Source: Pilatotrama ljubarskyi
Taxonomy: Eukaryota > Basidiomycota > Agaricomycetes > Polyporales > Polyporaceae
DNA: 64,000 nt
Assembly: GCA_022385805.1 (NCBI GenBank)
Contig: MU277681.1
Location: 506,160 to 570,159 of the forward strand
Direction: 5' to 3'
Shown in pieces: positions 10,150 to 21,071 of this stretch. The notes beneath the pieces are model-generated. The model worked only from the letters and a program-made list of their open reading frames with translations, ran no database searches and had not been told where the DNA came from. The position numbers and the translations under genes were made by a program. Positions within the stretch are counted from its first letter, which is position 1. Every line of letters starts with the position of its first letter.

Positions 10150-13009
10150 ATGCTTCGCAGACTCGTCTCCCGCCGCACCCTCGCAGCGGTCGGTGGTGCT
10201 ACCGCGCTCACCGCAGCGGGCGGATACTACTACTTAAACTCGGGTCCCTCGTACCCGCCATCGACCAAGGAAACCCGTCGACCTCCGCCGCCATGGACGC
10301 CCCCTTCGCGCGAGCAAATGCTCAATGCACTGAAGGCATCCGGCACCAACCCCGACGAGGAATTTGATCTGCTCATCGTCGGCGGAGGCGCTACCGGTGC
10401 AGGTGTCGCTGTCGACGCTGCCAGCAGGGGCCTCAGGGTCGCACTGGTTGAGCGAGACGACTTCAGCTCAGGTGCGTAGAACTTCATCCCGCTCGTAAAC
10501 GTGCGTCATAGGACGGGACGGGAGAAACCTCGGAGATCTGCATAAGTCGAGCGAGGTGCAGCCAGCGGGAACTGCCCTGTGTGCAAACGTCCTTAAGTGT
10601 TGACGAGGCCCAAAGCCTCGTCTTCGACGATGTCGAATGCAGATCGTGCATATTCCTTCATCCCGGACGCGGAGCGCCCGAGGTGGAGGTCCGGCGATCG
10701 GTACCTTGACCGTCCCATCCGTTCACGAGAGTCTACTGTATCCCAACGCTCGGATGCTGACTCCCTAACTAACAGGTACCTCGTCCAAGTCGACCAAGCT
10801 CGTCCATGGAGGTGTCCGTTACCTGCAGAAAGCGGTCATGGAGCTTGACTACGAGCAGTACAAGCTCGTACGGGAAGCCCTCCACGAACGCAAGATCTTC
10901 TTGCAGACGGCACCGTACCTCTCTGCAATGCTCCCCATCATGCTGCCTATCTACAAGTACGTCCACTCGTCAGCCTTGGAAGACTATTCGGAATTGACGA
11001 GCGCACAGATATTGGCAAGTGCCATACTACTGGGTTGGCTGCAAAATGTACGACATCCTCGCTGGGAAGGAGAACATGGAGTCCTCCTACCTCATGAGCA
11101 AGGGCAAGGCACTCGAGGCTTTCCCTATGCTTAAGCAGGAGGGACTTGTCGGTGCTCTTGTATACTATGATGGTTAGTTTCCCGCGAGACCTTCGTTGCA
11201 CAGACAAAGCTGACATCTTTCAGGCCAGCACAACGATTCTCGGATGAACATGGCCCTCATCATGACCGCCGTGCAACAGGGCGCGGTCGTCGCGAACCAT
11301 GTCGAAGTTACGTCGCTCGACAAGAACGGCGTCGCCGGCAAGATCCAGGGCGCCCGTGTACGGGACGCGCTTACCGGCCAGGAGTGGAACATCCGTGCGA
11401 AGGGCGTGGTCAACGCGACTGGACCCTTCTCCGACGCCCTTCTGAGTATGGACAACCCGGACCACACCCCGATCGTCCAGCCGTCCTCGGGCACGCACAT
11501 CACGCTCCCGAACTACTACTCGCCGCGTACGATGGGTCTGCTCGACCCCGCGACGTCCGATGGCCGTGTTATCTTCTTCTTGCCCTGGCAGGGGAACACT
11601 ATCGCCGGCACGACGGACACGCCCGCTGAGGTCACGGCGACACCCCTCCCGCAGGAGGAGGAAATCCGCTGGATCCTCGAGGAGGTCCGGAGGTACCTCA
11701 GCCCGGACATCAAGGTCCGCCGCGGAGACGTGCTCAGCGCGTGGTCCGGTTTGCGTCCGCTCGTGCGCAACCCGAACGCGGCGAGCACGGAGGGTCTTGT
11801 GCGGAACCACATGATCCACGTGAGCGACAGCGGCCTGTTGACCATCGCTGGTGGCAAGTGGACGACGTACCGCGCGATGGCGGAGGAGACGGTCGACAAG
11901 GCCATCGAGGTCTTCGGTCTCCAGGACAGGGTCAAGCGCGGATGCGTCACGGAGCAGCTGCGTCTCGTTGGCAGCGACGGCTGGTCTCGCAACATGTTCA
12001 TCGGACTCGTGCAGCGGGTATGTTCTCTGCGCCCTGGCGTTTTGCGCAAGTGCTGAAGTGATCTACAGTATGGTCTTGAGACGGAGGTCGCCAAGCACCT
12101 CTCAGACAACTACGGCGACTGCGCTTGGACTGTATGCTCGTACGCCCAGCCTACCGGCAAGGCGTGGCCTCTCCACGGTGTCCGCCTTGCCCCCGGCTAT
12201 CCCTGTACGTCTACTCCACCTAATTCGTACACTTTCAACTGACGTATACTCTCTCCCAGTCATCGAGGCCGAGGTCCGCTACGCCGTCCGCCACGAGTAC
12301 GCCCAGACCGCCATCGACGTGATCGCGCGCCGGTGCCGTCTCTCCTTCCTCAACGCGCAAGCCGCGCTCGACGCCCTCCCGCGCGTCGTCGAGATCATGT
12401 CCGAGGAACTGCACTGGTCCCCCGCGCGCGCCAAGGCCGAGACAGCCGCCGCGACCGAGTTCCTCGGGAGCATGGGCCTGCCCCCCGGCGCGACGCCGCG
12501 CAGGATCTCCGACGCGCCCGGCAGCGTCGTCGAGTGCTTCGAGACCGTGCTGGGTGTGAAGAAGACGCGCGCGCCCGCGAAGGCGCGCGGTGCGCAGGAG
12601 ATAGTGTACTCGCGTGCGCAGTTCGCTGCCGGTGAGATCGAGGCGCTGCATGGCGCGTTCGGCCAGCGCGTGCCCGCGGAGCGCAAGGCACAGGGCATGG
12701 AGCGCCTCGAGGTGAATGAGGTGTACGACCTCGTGAAGGGCCTACCTGGGTTCGAAGAGATCCGCCCGAAGGATTACGAGTACGTGCTCGAGGAAGCGGG
12801 CTTCAAGGGCCAGAAGGACGTAGATTTCGATGAGTTCGTCGAGGTGAGCTGCTTTCCCTGCTTATGGAGGATGCCGTCAATGATGTTGATGCTTCTACTT
12901 GCAGATCTGCGCCGAGTTGCGCGAAGTGCTCTTCGCGCCCGCGCCGACTAGCAAGGAAAAGACCGAGCGTCTAAGGATACCTGTCGAGAAGAGCGGTGGT
13001 GGCGTGTAA
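10150..13009 (+). CDS. GUT2: FAD-dependent glycerol-3-phosphate dehydrogenase, mitochondrial
   Basis: Oxidises glycerol-3-phosphate to dihydroxyacetone phosphate at the outer face of the inner mitochondrial membrane and passes electrons to ubiquinone (glycerol catabolism and the G3P shuttle). Seven exons (10150-10471, 10776-10956, 11009-11172, 11224-12017, 12069-12204, 12260-12843, 12905-13009) give 761 residues. An Arg-rich presequence and a short hydrophobic segment (residues about 12-28) precede the FAD-binding motif [20 protein letters not shown] near residue 75. The signatures [33 protein letters not shown] and [20 protein letters not shown] follow. The C-terminal 130 residues (from about 625) form a helical unit with an EF-hand-like loop, [10 protein letters not shown]. 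That makes the protein longer than yeast Gut2 and more like the animal enzyme. The first intron is unusually long for this window (304 bases). Confidence 0.95.
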
Positions 13010-13358
13010 GCAGCTATAGCCCGATGCCATCCTGGTACATACTACGTCTCCGGCATTTCTCCGTACAGTAGCATTTATGGACCTTGTATACGGTGCCATA
13101 TTAACCATCGTATCAATCTCACACGCGTGTACAACCCGCCTTGCGGAAGCTCCATCTAATTGTTGTGGTCAATGGGCCGGAGCTGACGATCCGAATGGAA
13201 AAGTCTCCATTGTTCTGTTCCTACATAATGATAGACGAACAGCATATAGGCATGTGCAGGTGATCGAATACGAGACGGGACGTAGGGTAGTATAGTCATA
13301 CAACACGCGACATAGGCACGGTGAGCTCGATCCAACAAACAAAGACTCCCGGAATGGT
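13010..13358. other. Convergent 3' intergenic, GUT2 / histone H3
   Basis: Between two converging genes. It is AT-richer than the flanks and probably holds both 3' UTRs. No coding exon or stem-loop terminator was recognised. Confidence 0.5.
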
Positions 13359-14401
<1,043 letters not shown>

Positions 14402-15384
14402 ATGGACCTCGTCGGCGCCGGGGCGGTAAGTCTCTTGCTCGCTGTCCTGCGCGCCCACGGTCCTTACCCCCACGGTCCTTTCTCGTAGCATATAGTCGCT
14501 CCTTACCACCATGCACTCCTTCGTGCCCCGCGAAATCCCCGCGCAGCCCGCTTCTCCATCGCATGATCAGTGCAAGCCGGTTTCTGAGTCGGTCAAACTC
14601 TGCGCAGCAGATGTGATTGCAATCGGTACGCCTGAAGTCTATCGCAGGTCTGATCTCTCGCTCATTCCCGGCGTCAGTTGTCGTCGCGTTCTGCATATGG
14701 TATGCCATATGGGGAATTCCAATGACACTACGCGCCTGCAAAGCAGCCTACACGAGCTTGCGCGCGAACCGAACGATGCGGAAGACGCATGTCCACCTCC
14801 AAGATGACCTCGAGAAAGGCATGATGCTGAAGGAATTTGGACGACAGGGTAGGTATTTCGCACCATCGACCCGGGACTGAAGGCGATCCTGATTAGAAGG
14901 GGCAGATTCGAAGGTCTATCTTGACCCCTACCTCGGCCCCTCAAAACGTCTCCAGACCTTCATTGTCTTGAATAGCCGCATTTCCATCCCACAGCGGGCA
15001 TATAACCCAAAGCCGGAGGATAGCGAACGAATCTGGAGGGAGCGGGAACGACTGTACAGCTTCAGGTTTCCTCGGGCAGAAGCTCCACCCCCTACGCCAC
15101 CTGCATCGTCGCTCGAGAAGCTCGAATCGCTCTCAATATCGTCGATCTCCGGCCTCTATTCGCCCCCTTCGGAGACAGGCCTCTTCGACGACGACGACGC
15201 ATCTTCACCCATCCTGTCTGCTTTCCCTTCGCCTCCAGGCCTGACGCGCTTAAGCGAGCTCAATGCTTTGGAGTTGGACGTCTTGGACGGACTCGCGCCT
15301 CTCCCTTCCTCCCCTCCTCCGGCATACCTGGACTATTCTATCATAGGCAGAGTGACATCTCTCTGCAAGCCTTGTAGTCGGTAA
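14402..15384 (+). CDS. Unrecognised protein with one membrane helix, 5' end uncertain
   Basis: I do not recognise the family. Two exons are well supported: about 14648-14848 and 14906-15384. The first has a hydrophobic stretch, FPASVVVAFCIWYAIWG, followed by a basic helix (LRACKAAYTSLRANRTMRK), which looks like a single-pass membrane anchor with the basic side inside. The second opens with DSKVYLDPYLGPSKRLQTFI and then becomes Ser/Pro-rich and acidic, ending at a TAA at 15382-15384. A candidate first exon (14402-14425, eight codons before GTAAGT) exists but does not join the second in phase. An intermediate exon is therefore missing or the true start is elsewhere. No cofactor or catalytic motif is visible. 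It could be a small organelle-membrane protein. Confidence 0.5.
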
Positions 15385-16503
15385 AAGCATCGCTGCTTGT
15401 TCCATCATTGTACAGTTATTGAACCATTCACATCCCGAGTACACCGACGCCTATGCCCTTCGATCGACTACCACATCGACGTCCTTGCCGCATATTCCCG
15501 TACACACTCCTTGTTATTCTACCATTTGTTGCTGCACCCTTTCCAAGAATCCGCTGTAGTGAATATATTGTAGTGAGTCCATCGATATCAGGTTCTGCGT
15601 CCGAGCTTATCTCACTCCGCAGGCATCTCTCTAGCGCCGGACGCTTCACTTCGAATCGCTGCAAAGAGGACCAAGTATGTCCTGATCCCATCGCCATTCC
15701 AGGACCCTCGTTCTCTCATCCCTCTGGCACGCCAGATTGTGCGCCCTGCTGTATTGCCTTGGACCACGACCACATCCGCTAGATCTGCGTGAAGACTCTG
15801 CGATTCCCTCGCGATGACTTCATCGGCTCGCGAATAGTTCGGCCAGCCACGCCTGTCATTACACTCTCCGAGAACCCACACCCTCAGTCAGCGGCGCTCT
15901 TCTTCCGTTGCTTGGACGTAATATGCTGCGAGCTGTCGCTTCTCTTCTGTGCAGCTCCGACCGTTACCTGATCCTCTCTGCTTCCGTTGTCGCGCGACCT
16001 GCTCTGCTAGCCCCCAAGCGGGCAGTCTCAGTGGCAAGAGAAAACTTGACGGGGACTGGACTCTTGCATCGACGGGCGACGTCAACGCGGAAATCGATTG
16101 TCGAGGTTGCGAACGCCAACCCCACGGGGACGCGCGAGCCCAAATGCGCGGAAGATGAGCATGATCAGGCAGCCCCCGCACGTGCCAAAACACGCTGCAT
16201 GCGCGTGTTAGTGCGTGATATGTATACGCTCGTCCCTGCGCTGCTCGTCCGCTGTGGCTGCAGCAGCCCTTTCGAAGACCCACTTCTACAGGTACTACTC
16301 GGCACTCACATTCTGCGCTCTTTGCGATTGTCGCTTTTTCTCTGAGCGGTCTCCGTCTGCCCACAGCTTCGATCGCTTTTCTGACTACCTGCAGACTTCC
16401 TCGCGAGTAGAACCGCTGCGGCAGTGACCAAGAGATTTTGATTCTACCCCTAGGCAGACAAAGCCGCACTCCTGCGCACGAAGATATCGCACCTCCCAAG
16501 ACG
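15385..16503. other. Intergenic with an unsupported ORF
   Basis: Between two + strand genes. A frame from an ATG near 15924 begins MLRAVASLLCSSDRYLIL and resembles a mitochondrial presequence, but the following sequence carries no motif and no consistent splicing. The antisense strand has an equally long open frame, so neither is called. Confidence 0.35.
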
Positions 16504-18300
16504 ATGTACATCCCGATGCAGAGCCGCTACTCCGATTTTCAAGACTACTACCCTCCGCTCAACCCCCCACACAGCCCGAGCTCAAGCCCGCGCTCGATCT
16601 CGCTCTCGCCTTCCCACTCGCCCTCCCTCCCGCCACGCTCGCCCTCGCTCGCACCCTCCTCCCTGCACGCCGCGCGCCGCACCTCGAACGCCTATCCGTA
16701 CCGCTCGTCCAACGCGCCGCCCGCCCCGCCCACGAGCATCCCGCTCGACGACAACTTCGACGCGCCGACGACGGAGGCGCCGACCGAGTGGGCGCTGCGC
16801 TCGCACGCGGGCGACGGGCACCCCGAGTACGAGGAGAGCGTGACGGGCTACCAAAACTACGTCGTCGAGATGGAGCGCATGCTCGAAGGCCAAATGGAGA
16901 GCGCTGCGCGCGCGCAGGAGCGCATGCGCCAGGCTATCCGGGAGCGGGAACGGCAGACCGCTGCCCAGCAAGATGCAAATGGGGGCTCGCGCCAAAGGAA
17001 GACGAGCATGAGCCCTACCCTTCGGCGGATCGACACGAGTATCAGCGAGAGCGCGCGTGGTGGATCCTCTCGTCCCGGAGGCGGAGGCGGTAGCGGACAG
17101 CGGGGCCACGGGTCCCATGCGCACGCCCGCTCGCCAATGTCTGCGGCCCCAGTCCCAGTGTCGCCTCCGCCGGAGAACGCGCGGCAGGTGAGCGGGAAGA
17201 AGGGAAGGCTGGAGCTTGTGGAGCAGCGGGTGCTTGAGGATAGCGCCGCGCGCACGATCTCGCTCTGGCGCGAGCGCGTCGCGGCGAGCAGTGCGGGTGG
17301 AAGTCGGTGCGGGGAGTCGAACGTCGACGGGGGTGACGGGCGAGATGTAGCCGGGTCGAGGGCCGAGAGAGGTGGCGGAGACGGCAGGAGCGAGGCGGGG
17401 AGCCATGCCCATAGGAGAATGCCGTCGCGTGGCTCGGCTAGCGGTGATCCTCGTCTGAGGAGGGTCGTGAGCGACCAAGCGCGCTACGCGAGTTCTGTCC
17501 ACGGCGGGGGTTCGAGGAACGGCAGTGTGAGGGCACCAGACGGTGGAAAGCCTCGGAGGGCCTCCGCGTCCTATGAACGCAGCGAGGTGCGACTTCCCTC
17601 TTCCCTTGCTCAGTATCACACTGACGTGCTCGGGCAGTATATGGTCTCTTACCACAACGCAAAGGGAGGCTTCCCCAAAGAGGTTTTGCACCCGCTATCG
17701 GAGGCAGGAAGCGTACCCTCTACCAGGCAGCACCGTCCGCCGTCGAGCCCGACAAAAAACAAGACACACTACGTGCCGCCACCGTCGCCCAGCTTGCGCC
17801 GACACGCCGCTAGGAGGTCTCTGGACAGAAACGAGGTACGTCTTGCCGATATTTCGAACTGCCGTCTCGACCTCACAGGATGCGCAAAGTACATGATCAC
17901 CTACCCGCAAACGCCCCCGCTCACGGGCAGCCAAGCAAGCTCCGGCAGCCCCACAGGCAAGCGACCGCAGCACAGCGCCCAGTCGCCCCCACCCCTCCGC
18001 TCGCCGCTGCACGGCTCCTTCCGGGACATGCGCGACGCACTCACCCCGCCGTCCGACACGAGCGCGCTCAAGGTGACGACGACGTCCTCCGTAGAGGCGA
18101 TCCTCGCTGCGTGCGACCCGTCGCTCCTGCACATCGCGCCGATCCTGCAGGAGCTGGGCATCAAGCGGGTGGACCACCTCCGGGCGGTGGCGAGGTTGAG
18201 CGAGGAGACCAGGGATAGGGAGGTGAAGGAGCAGGCGCTGAGGCGCGGGGTGACCGTCGTGGAGTGGGCAATCTTCTTGGACAAGCTGCAGAGCCTGTAG
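16504..18300 (+). CDS. Large disordered protein with SAM-like C-terminal helical domain
   Basis: Single-exon frame of 598 residues from the ATG at 16504. An upstream in-frame extension is open but contains no ATG preferred over this one. Residues 20-75 are Ser/Pro repeats (SPSSSPRSISLSPSHSPSLP and similar). A helical, charged stretch follows near residues 115-160 (YVVEMERMLEGQMESAARA). Then comes a long low-complexity region rich in Arg, Ser and Gly. The last 70 residues fold-wise resemble a SAM domain: VEAILAACDPSLLHIAPILQ, then ELGIKRVDHLRAVARLSEE, ending TVVEWAIFLDKLQSL. Such domains mediate protein-protein or RNA contacts. The middle holds short conserved-looking patches with tyrosines (RYASSVHGGG, SLAQYHTDVLGQYMVSYHNA). 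No enzymatic motif is seen, and the function is unknown. Confidence 0.7.
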   Translation: MYIPMQSRYSDFQDYYPPLNPPHSPSSSPRSISLSPSHSPSLPPRSPSLAPSSLHAARRTSNAYPYRSSNAPPAPPTSIPLDDNFDAPTTEAPTEWALRSHAGDGHPEYEESVTGYQNYVVEMERMLEGQMESAARAQERMRQAIRERERQTAAQQDANGGSRQRKTSMSPTLRRIDTSISESARGGSSRPGGGGGSGQRGHGSHAHARSPMSAAPVPVSPPPENARQVSGKKGRLELVEQRVLEDSAARTISLWRERVAASSAGGSRCGESNVDGGDGRDVAGSRAERGGGDGRSEAGSHAHRRMPSRGSASGDPRLRRVVSDQARYASSVHGGGSRNGSVRAPDGGKPRRASASYERSEVRLPSSLAQYHTDVLGQYMVSYHNAKGGFPKEVLHPLSEAGSVPSTRQHRPPSSPTKNKTHYVPPPSPSLRRHAARRSLDRNEVRLADISNCRLDLTGCAKYMITYPQTPPLTGSQASSGSPTGKRPQHSAQSPPPLRSPLHGSFRDMRDALTPPSDTSALKVTTTSSVEAILAACDPSLLHIAPILQELGIKRVDHLRAVARLSEETRDREVKEQALRRGVTVVEWAIFLDKLQSL

Positions 18301-18899
18301 CGTCGTGCAAGTGTGTGCTTCTGGCCGCGACGAGCGCTGGGGGTGGCCTTGGTGGTGTACGAGTATGAATACGCGTGGGTGGACTACTGTATGAGGTGTC
18401 TCATATGTGCGTGTATCTCCATACAATACACTCTGTCGATGTATAGGAGATGGTTGAGGTTGCCAGTCAAGCATCAAGGCGTGACGGGTTGTCAGAAAGC
18501 TCGCTTCCCGATCACGCTGTGTGGAACACCGGACGGTAACCACAGCTCGCAATGCGGGTTGTACAGCGCGCCAGACGGACATGAGTCGCAAGCCCACTTA
18601 TGTCTGGTATGAATCTAGAACGATATATGAGTACAGGATAGACGCATCTCTGCGCATCTGGAAGACACCTATGATTAAAAGTGGGAGCAGCATCGTATGT
18701 AGCTCCCCCATGCGTGCCGCGTTGCAGCGTTTTCCGGGTCAAGACCTGGCTCTCTCGATGCGCCGACGCTGACAGACCGCTTGCGACAGTCGCGGAGGGC
18801 CTCCATGCACCGTATGCTAGCGCGGACAGGCCCGTCAAGAGAGCAGAAATAGGGGAGAAGCCCAAGCGGAGCGGACAGATGTCGGCCCAGCGGATATGG
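18301..18899. other. Convergent intergenic
   Basis: Between the disordered protein (+) and the Pol III subunit gene (-). No supported coding sequence; presumed 3' UTRs. Confidence 0.5.
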
Positions 18900-19447
18900 C
18901 TAGTTTTCTCGCCAGTTGTGCGCACATGCTGTACAGCTGCATGGCTGTCAGTACTTCCGGGAGAAAATGATGAGAGTATTGGGCCGTACCGATAGACTGC
19001 AGGGAAGGCCCAGAATTAGTATGGTGAACTGAAAGTGAGCGGGAGGGACGCACATGTTGTCATCGGTTCGTCTGCAGAACGAATCTGAAGCTGGTAGAAG
19101 TATGCGCGGCCGTTGTCGCACTTTGGACATGTTACTGCAACCTCGTATGAGCAAGCTGGAAGGGACCGGGGTCGGAGAATGCACACCGTTTGTAGAGTCC
19201 GCATGCTTCCACTGCTCCTCTCCGCCCAAGACATCGTCGACCTCTTTCCGCTTGAGCTTTGTGCGGGAGGTCATCTGCGATCACCATACAAAGCCGGTTG
19301 AGTACGTAGAACGAACTCGTATGCCTGCATTCGGCGCACCTGTTTCGTTATAGGAAACTCATATGCGCATGTATTGCACGCCCACTTGTTGTACCCGGTC
19401 ACGGCTGAGATCACGAGCAGATTCGCGCAGTTTGGACAGAACAGCAT
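18900..19447 (-). CDS. RPC11: RNA polymerase III subunit C11 (TFIIS-like)
   Basis: Small Pol III subunit needed for RNA 3' cleavage, termination and reinitiation on tRNA, 5S and U6 genes. Five exons (19447-19340, 19274-19187, 19134-19054, 18996-18990, 18936-18900) give 106 residues, the family's usual size. The N-terminal zinc ribbon reads MLFCPNCANLLVIS, then WACNTCAYEFPI. The linker carries KRKEVDDVLGG and the C-terminal TFIIS-like ribbon reads VTCPKCDNGRAYF, then QIRSADEPMTT, then FYRCTACAHNWREN. The invariant acidic pair of the TFIIS hairpin lies in RSADEP. The fourth exon is only seven bases and is required to keep the frame into FYRC. It is divergent from the SPRY gene. Confidence 0.94.
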
Positions 19448-19872
19448 GGTGATCTGAAGCCTCGGGGACAAACGTAGCAGCGCAGAGAACGACCGTGATA
19501 GACAGAGGCCCAGGAGCCCGAACTTGGGAGAGAAGATGTACTCCGATGTTCACGGAGAATCGTGGGGCGCACGCCGCTTGGCTTCTCTTGGATTCTGACG
19601 TCCGCGACTCGATGCTGTGTTTCTCGACATACGACCACGCCGCGGCCATGCTCGCACTGCATCTCTCGACAATGTGACACATCCAACCACCGCCCTGGCC
19701 AGAGGCTCTTGTACGGTATGGCTGCCGACGGGCACTGCAAAAGCAGCTACTGCGGTGCGCCACAGCAGCGGATCCCCTGCGCTCGGCGGGAGATATCAAG
19801 CTCACAACAAGTAGGAAGTCAGGTACGCCCTGTTCTCTCTCTACTACCACCACAGCCCTCGCTCAAACGACC
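19448..19872. promoter_or_regulatory. Divergent promoter region, RPC11 / SPRY gene
   Basis: 425 bases between start codons. Just upstream of 19873 is a CT-rich tract (CTCTCTCTACTACCACC). No clear TATA box. Open frames here are not supported by splicing or motifs. Confidence 0.45.
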
Positions 19873-20879
19873 ATGTCGTGGCTTAAAGCATTCAAGGGCA
19901 AAGGCAAAGCAACCGAGGGCAAATTCGCGCCTCCCCCAGGTCCACCCCCTGATCTTGGCGCGCCCCCCGAATGGAAACCCGCCCCGGAGGCCAGCTACAC
20001 CGACGGTCTCTTCGCTGACGCCACCGAGGATGAGTACGAATCCGCCGAACGCTTCTGCGCGCAGTATCCCCCAGATTCGCCTAGACTCTTGCCGTCCCAC
20101 ATCGTCGAGCGCATCGATGCCGTGGGCTGTAGAGCCTGGCAGCTCGAGCTCCCTCGCTCGCCCCGCTTTCGTGGACTCATACAGAATGGTGGCGAGAAGA
20201 GCGGCGCGGGCATCGTCAGTGTTGCTACTGAGAGTGGCTGTCAGGATGTCTGTCTCTTGAGCGATCTCCCCATCTTGGCTGGCCTGTATGACATCCACGG
20301 CAAGCTCGGGGTCTACTACGAAGTGAAGATCCTCCGTATGGACGGACTCATCGCTATCGGTACGTGCTCATCCGTCTCTTCCCACCTCCCTCGCTTCATG
20401 CAAGCAATGCCGCAGGTTCCGCATGCCGCCCCTACCCCACCTGGCGGCTGCCCGGCTGGAACAGACTCAGCGCCGGCCTGCACCTCGACGACTTCCGCAA
20501 GTTCTTCGAGGACCCCGACGGCGGGCGGGACTACACCCCGCTCCTCACGCGCCTCTCGCCCGGGGACACGATTGGCTTCGGGTACGCGTTCGCGCTCGGC
20601 ACCGTTTTCTTCACGCACAACGGCGTGCGCCTGCCCGACGCGTTCACCGGCGTGTACCTCCCGCGCGAGCGGCACGACGTGTACGCGGCGATTGGTGTGG
20701 AGGGCGCGTGCGCGTTCGAGGTGAATTTTGGTGGGGACGTGTTTAGGTGGAAGGAGGGGAACGAGTGGGCATGGAGGGTCGAGGGACATGTAGGGACGCT
20801 CACCGGCGGTCTAAGCGGGCAGGACGATGAACTGCCGTCGTATGACGAGGTCAGAAGGGGAGGGAGAGTGCGAACATGA
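19873..20879 (+). CDS. SPRY-domain protein (Ssh4/Ear1-like)
   Basis: Two exons (19873-20359, 20416-20879) give 316 residues. The protein opens MSWLKAFKGKGKATEGKF and a Pro-rich stretch with no obvious transmembrane helix, unlike yeast Ssh4. The SPRY domain is clear from about residue 135: GVYYEVKILRMDGLIAIGSA, then RLPGWNRLSAGLHLDD, then SPGDTIGFGYAFALGTVFF and THNGVRLPDAFTG, ending VYAAIGVEGACAFEVNFGG. The tail ends with ELPSYDEV, a PxY-type motif of the kind used by Rsp5/Nedd4 adaptors. By comparison with Ssh4 and Ear1, a role in ubiquitin-dependent sorting of membrane cargo is plausible. The absence of a membrane anchor makes that tentative. Confidence 0.75.
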
Positions 20880-21071
20880 GTGCCGCCTATTCCAATCTCC
20901 TACTCTCTGTATAACAATCACGCTTGCCTTGAAGGAGTTCCTCCCAAACTGCATCCCGTGTACGATGCAAGAGCGGTAGGCATTACAGAACATTACATCT
21001 ATCGAGTCTAGGGTATGAACACAGCGGACGACAACCAAGCGCCACAGCACCAATCCCCTCTAATCCGTCTC

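Noticed and set aside
11220..11819. Minus-strand frame of 199 codons inside GUT2
   Set aside because: Shadow of the main GUT2 exon. No motif and no splice-consistent neighbours.
15908..16345. + strand frame with a presequence-like start
   Set aside because: The start resembles a mitochondrial leader, but the remainder has no motif and the opposite strand is equally open.
16582..17691. Minus-strand frame of 369 codons
   Set aside because: Antisense to the Ser/Pro/Arg-rich coding region of the SAM-like protein. Arises from GC-rich low-complexity codons.
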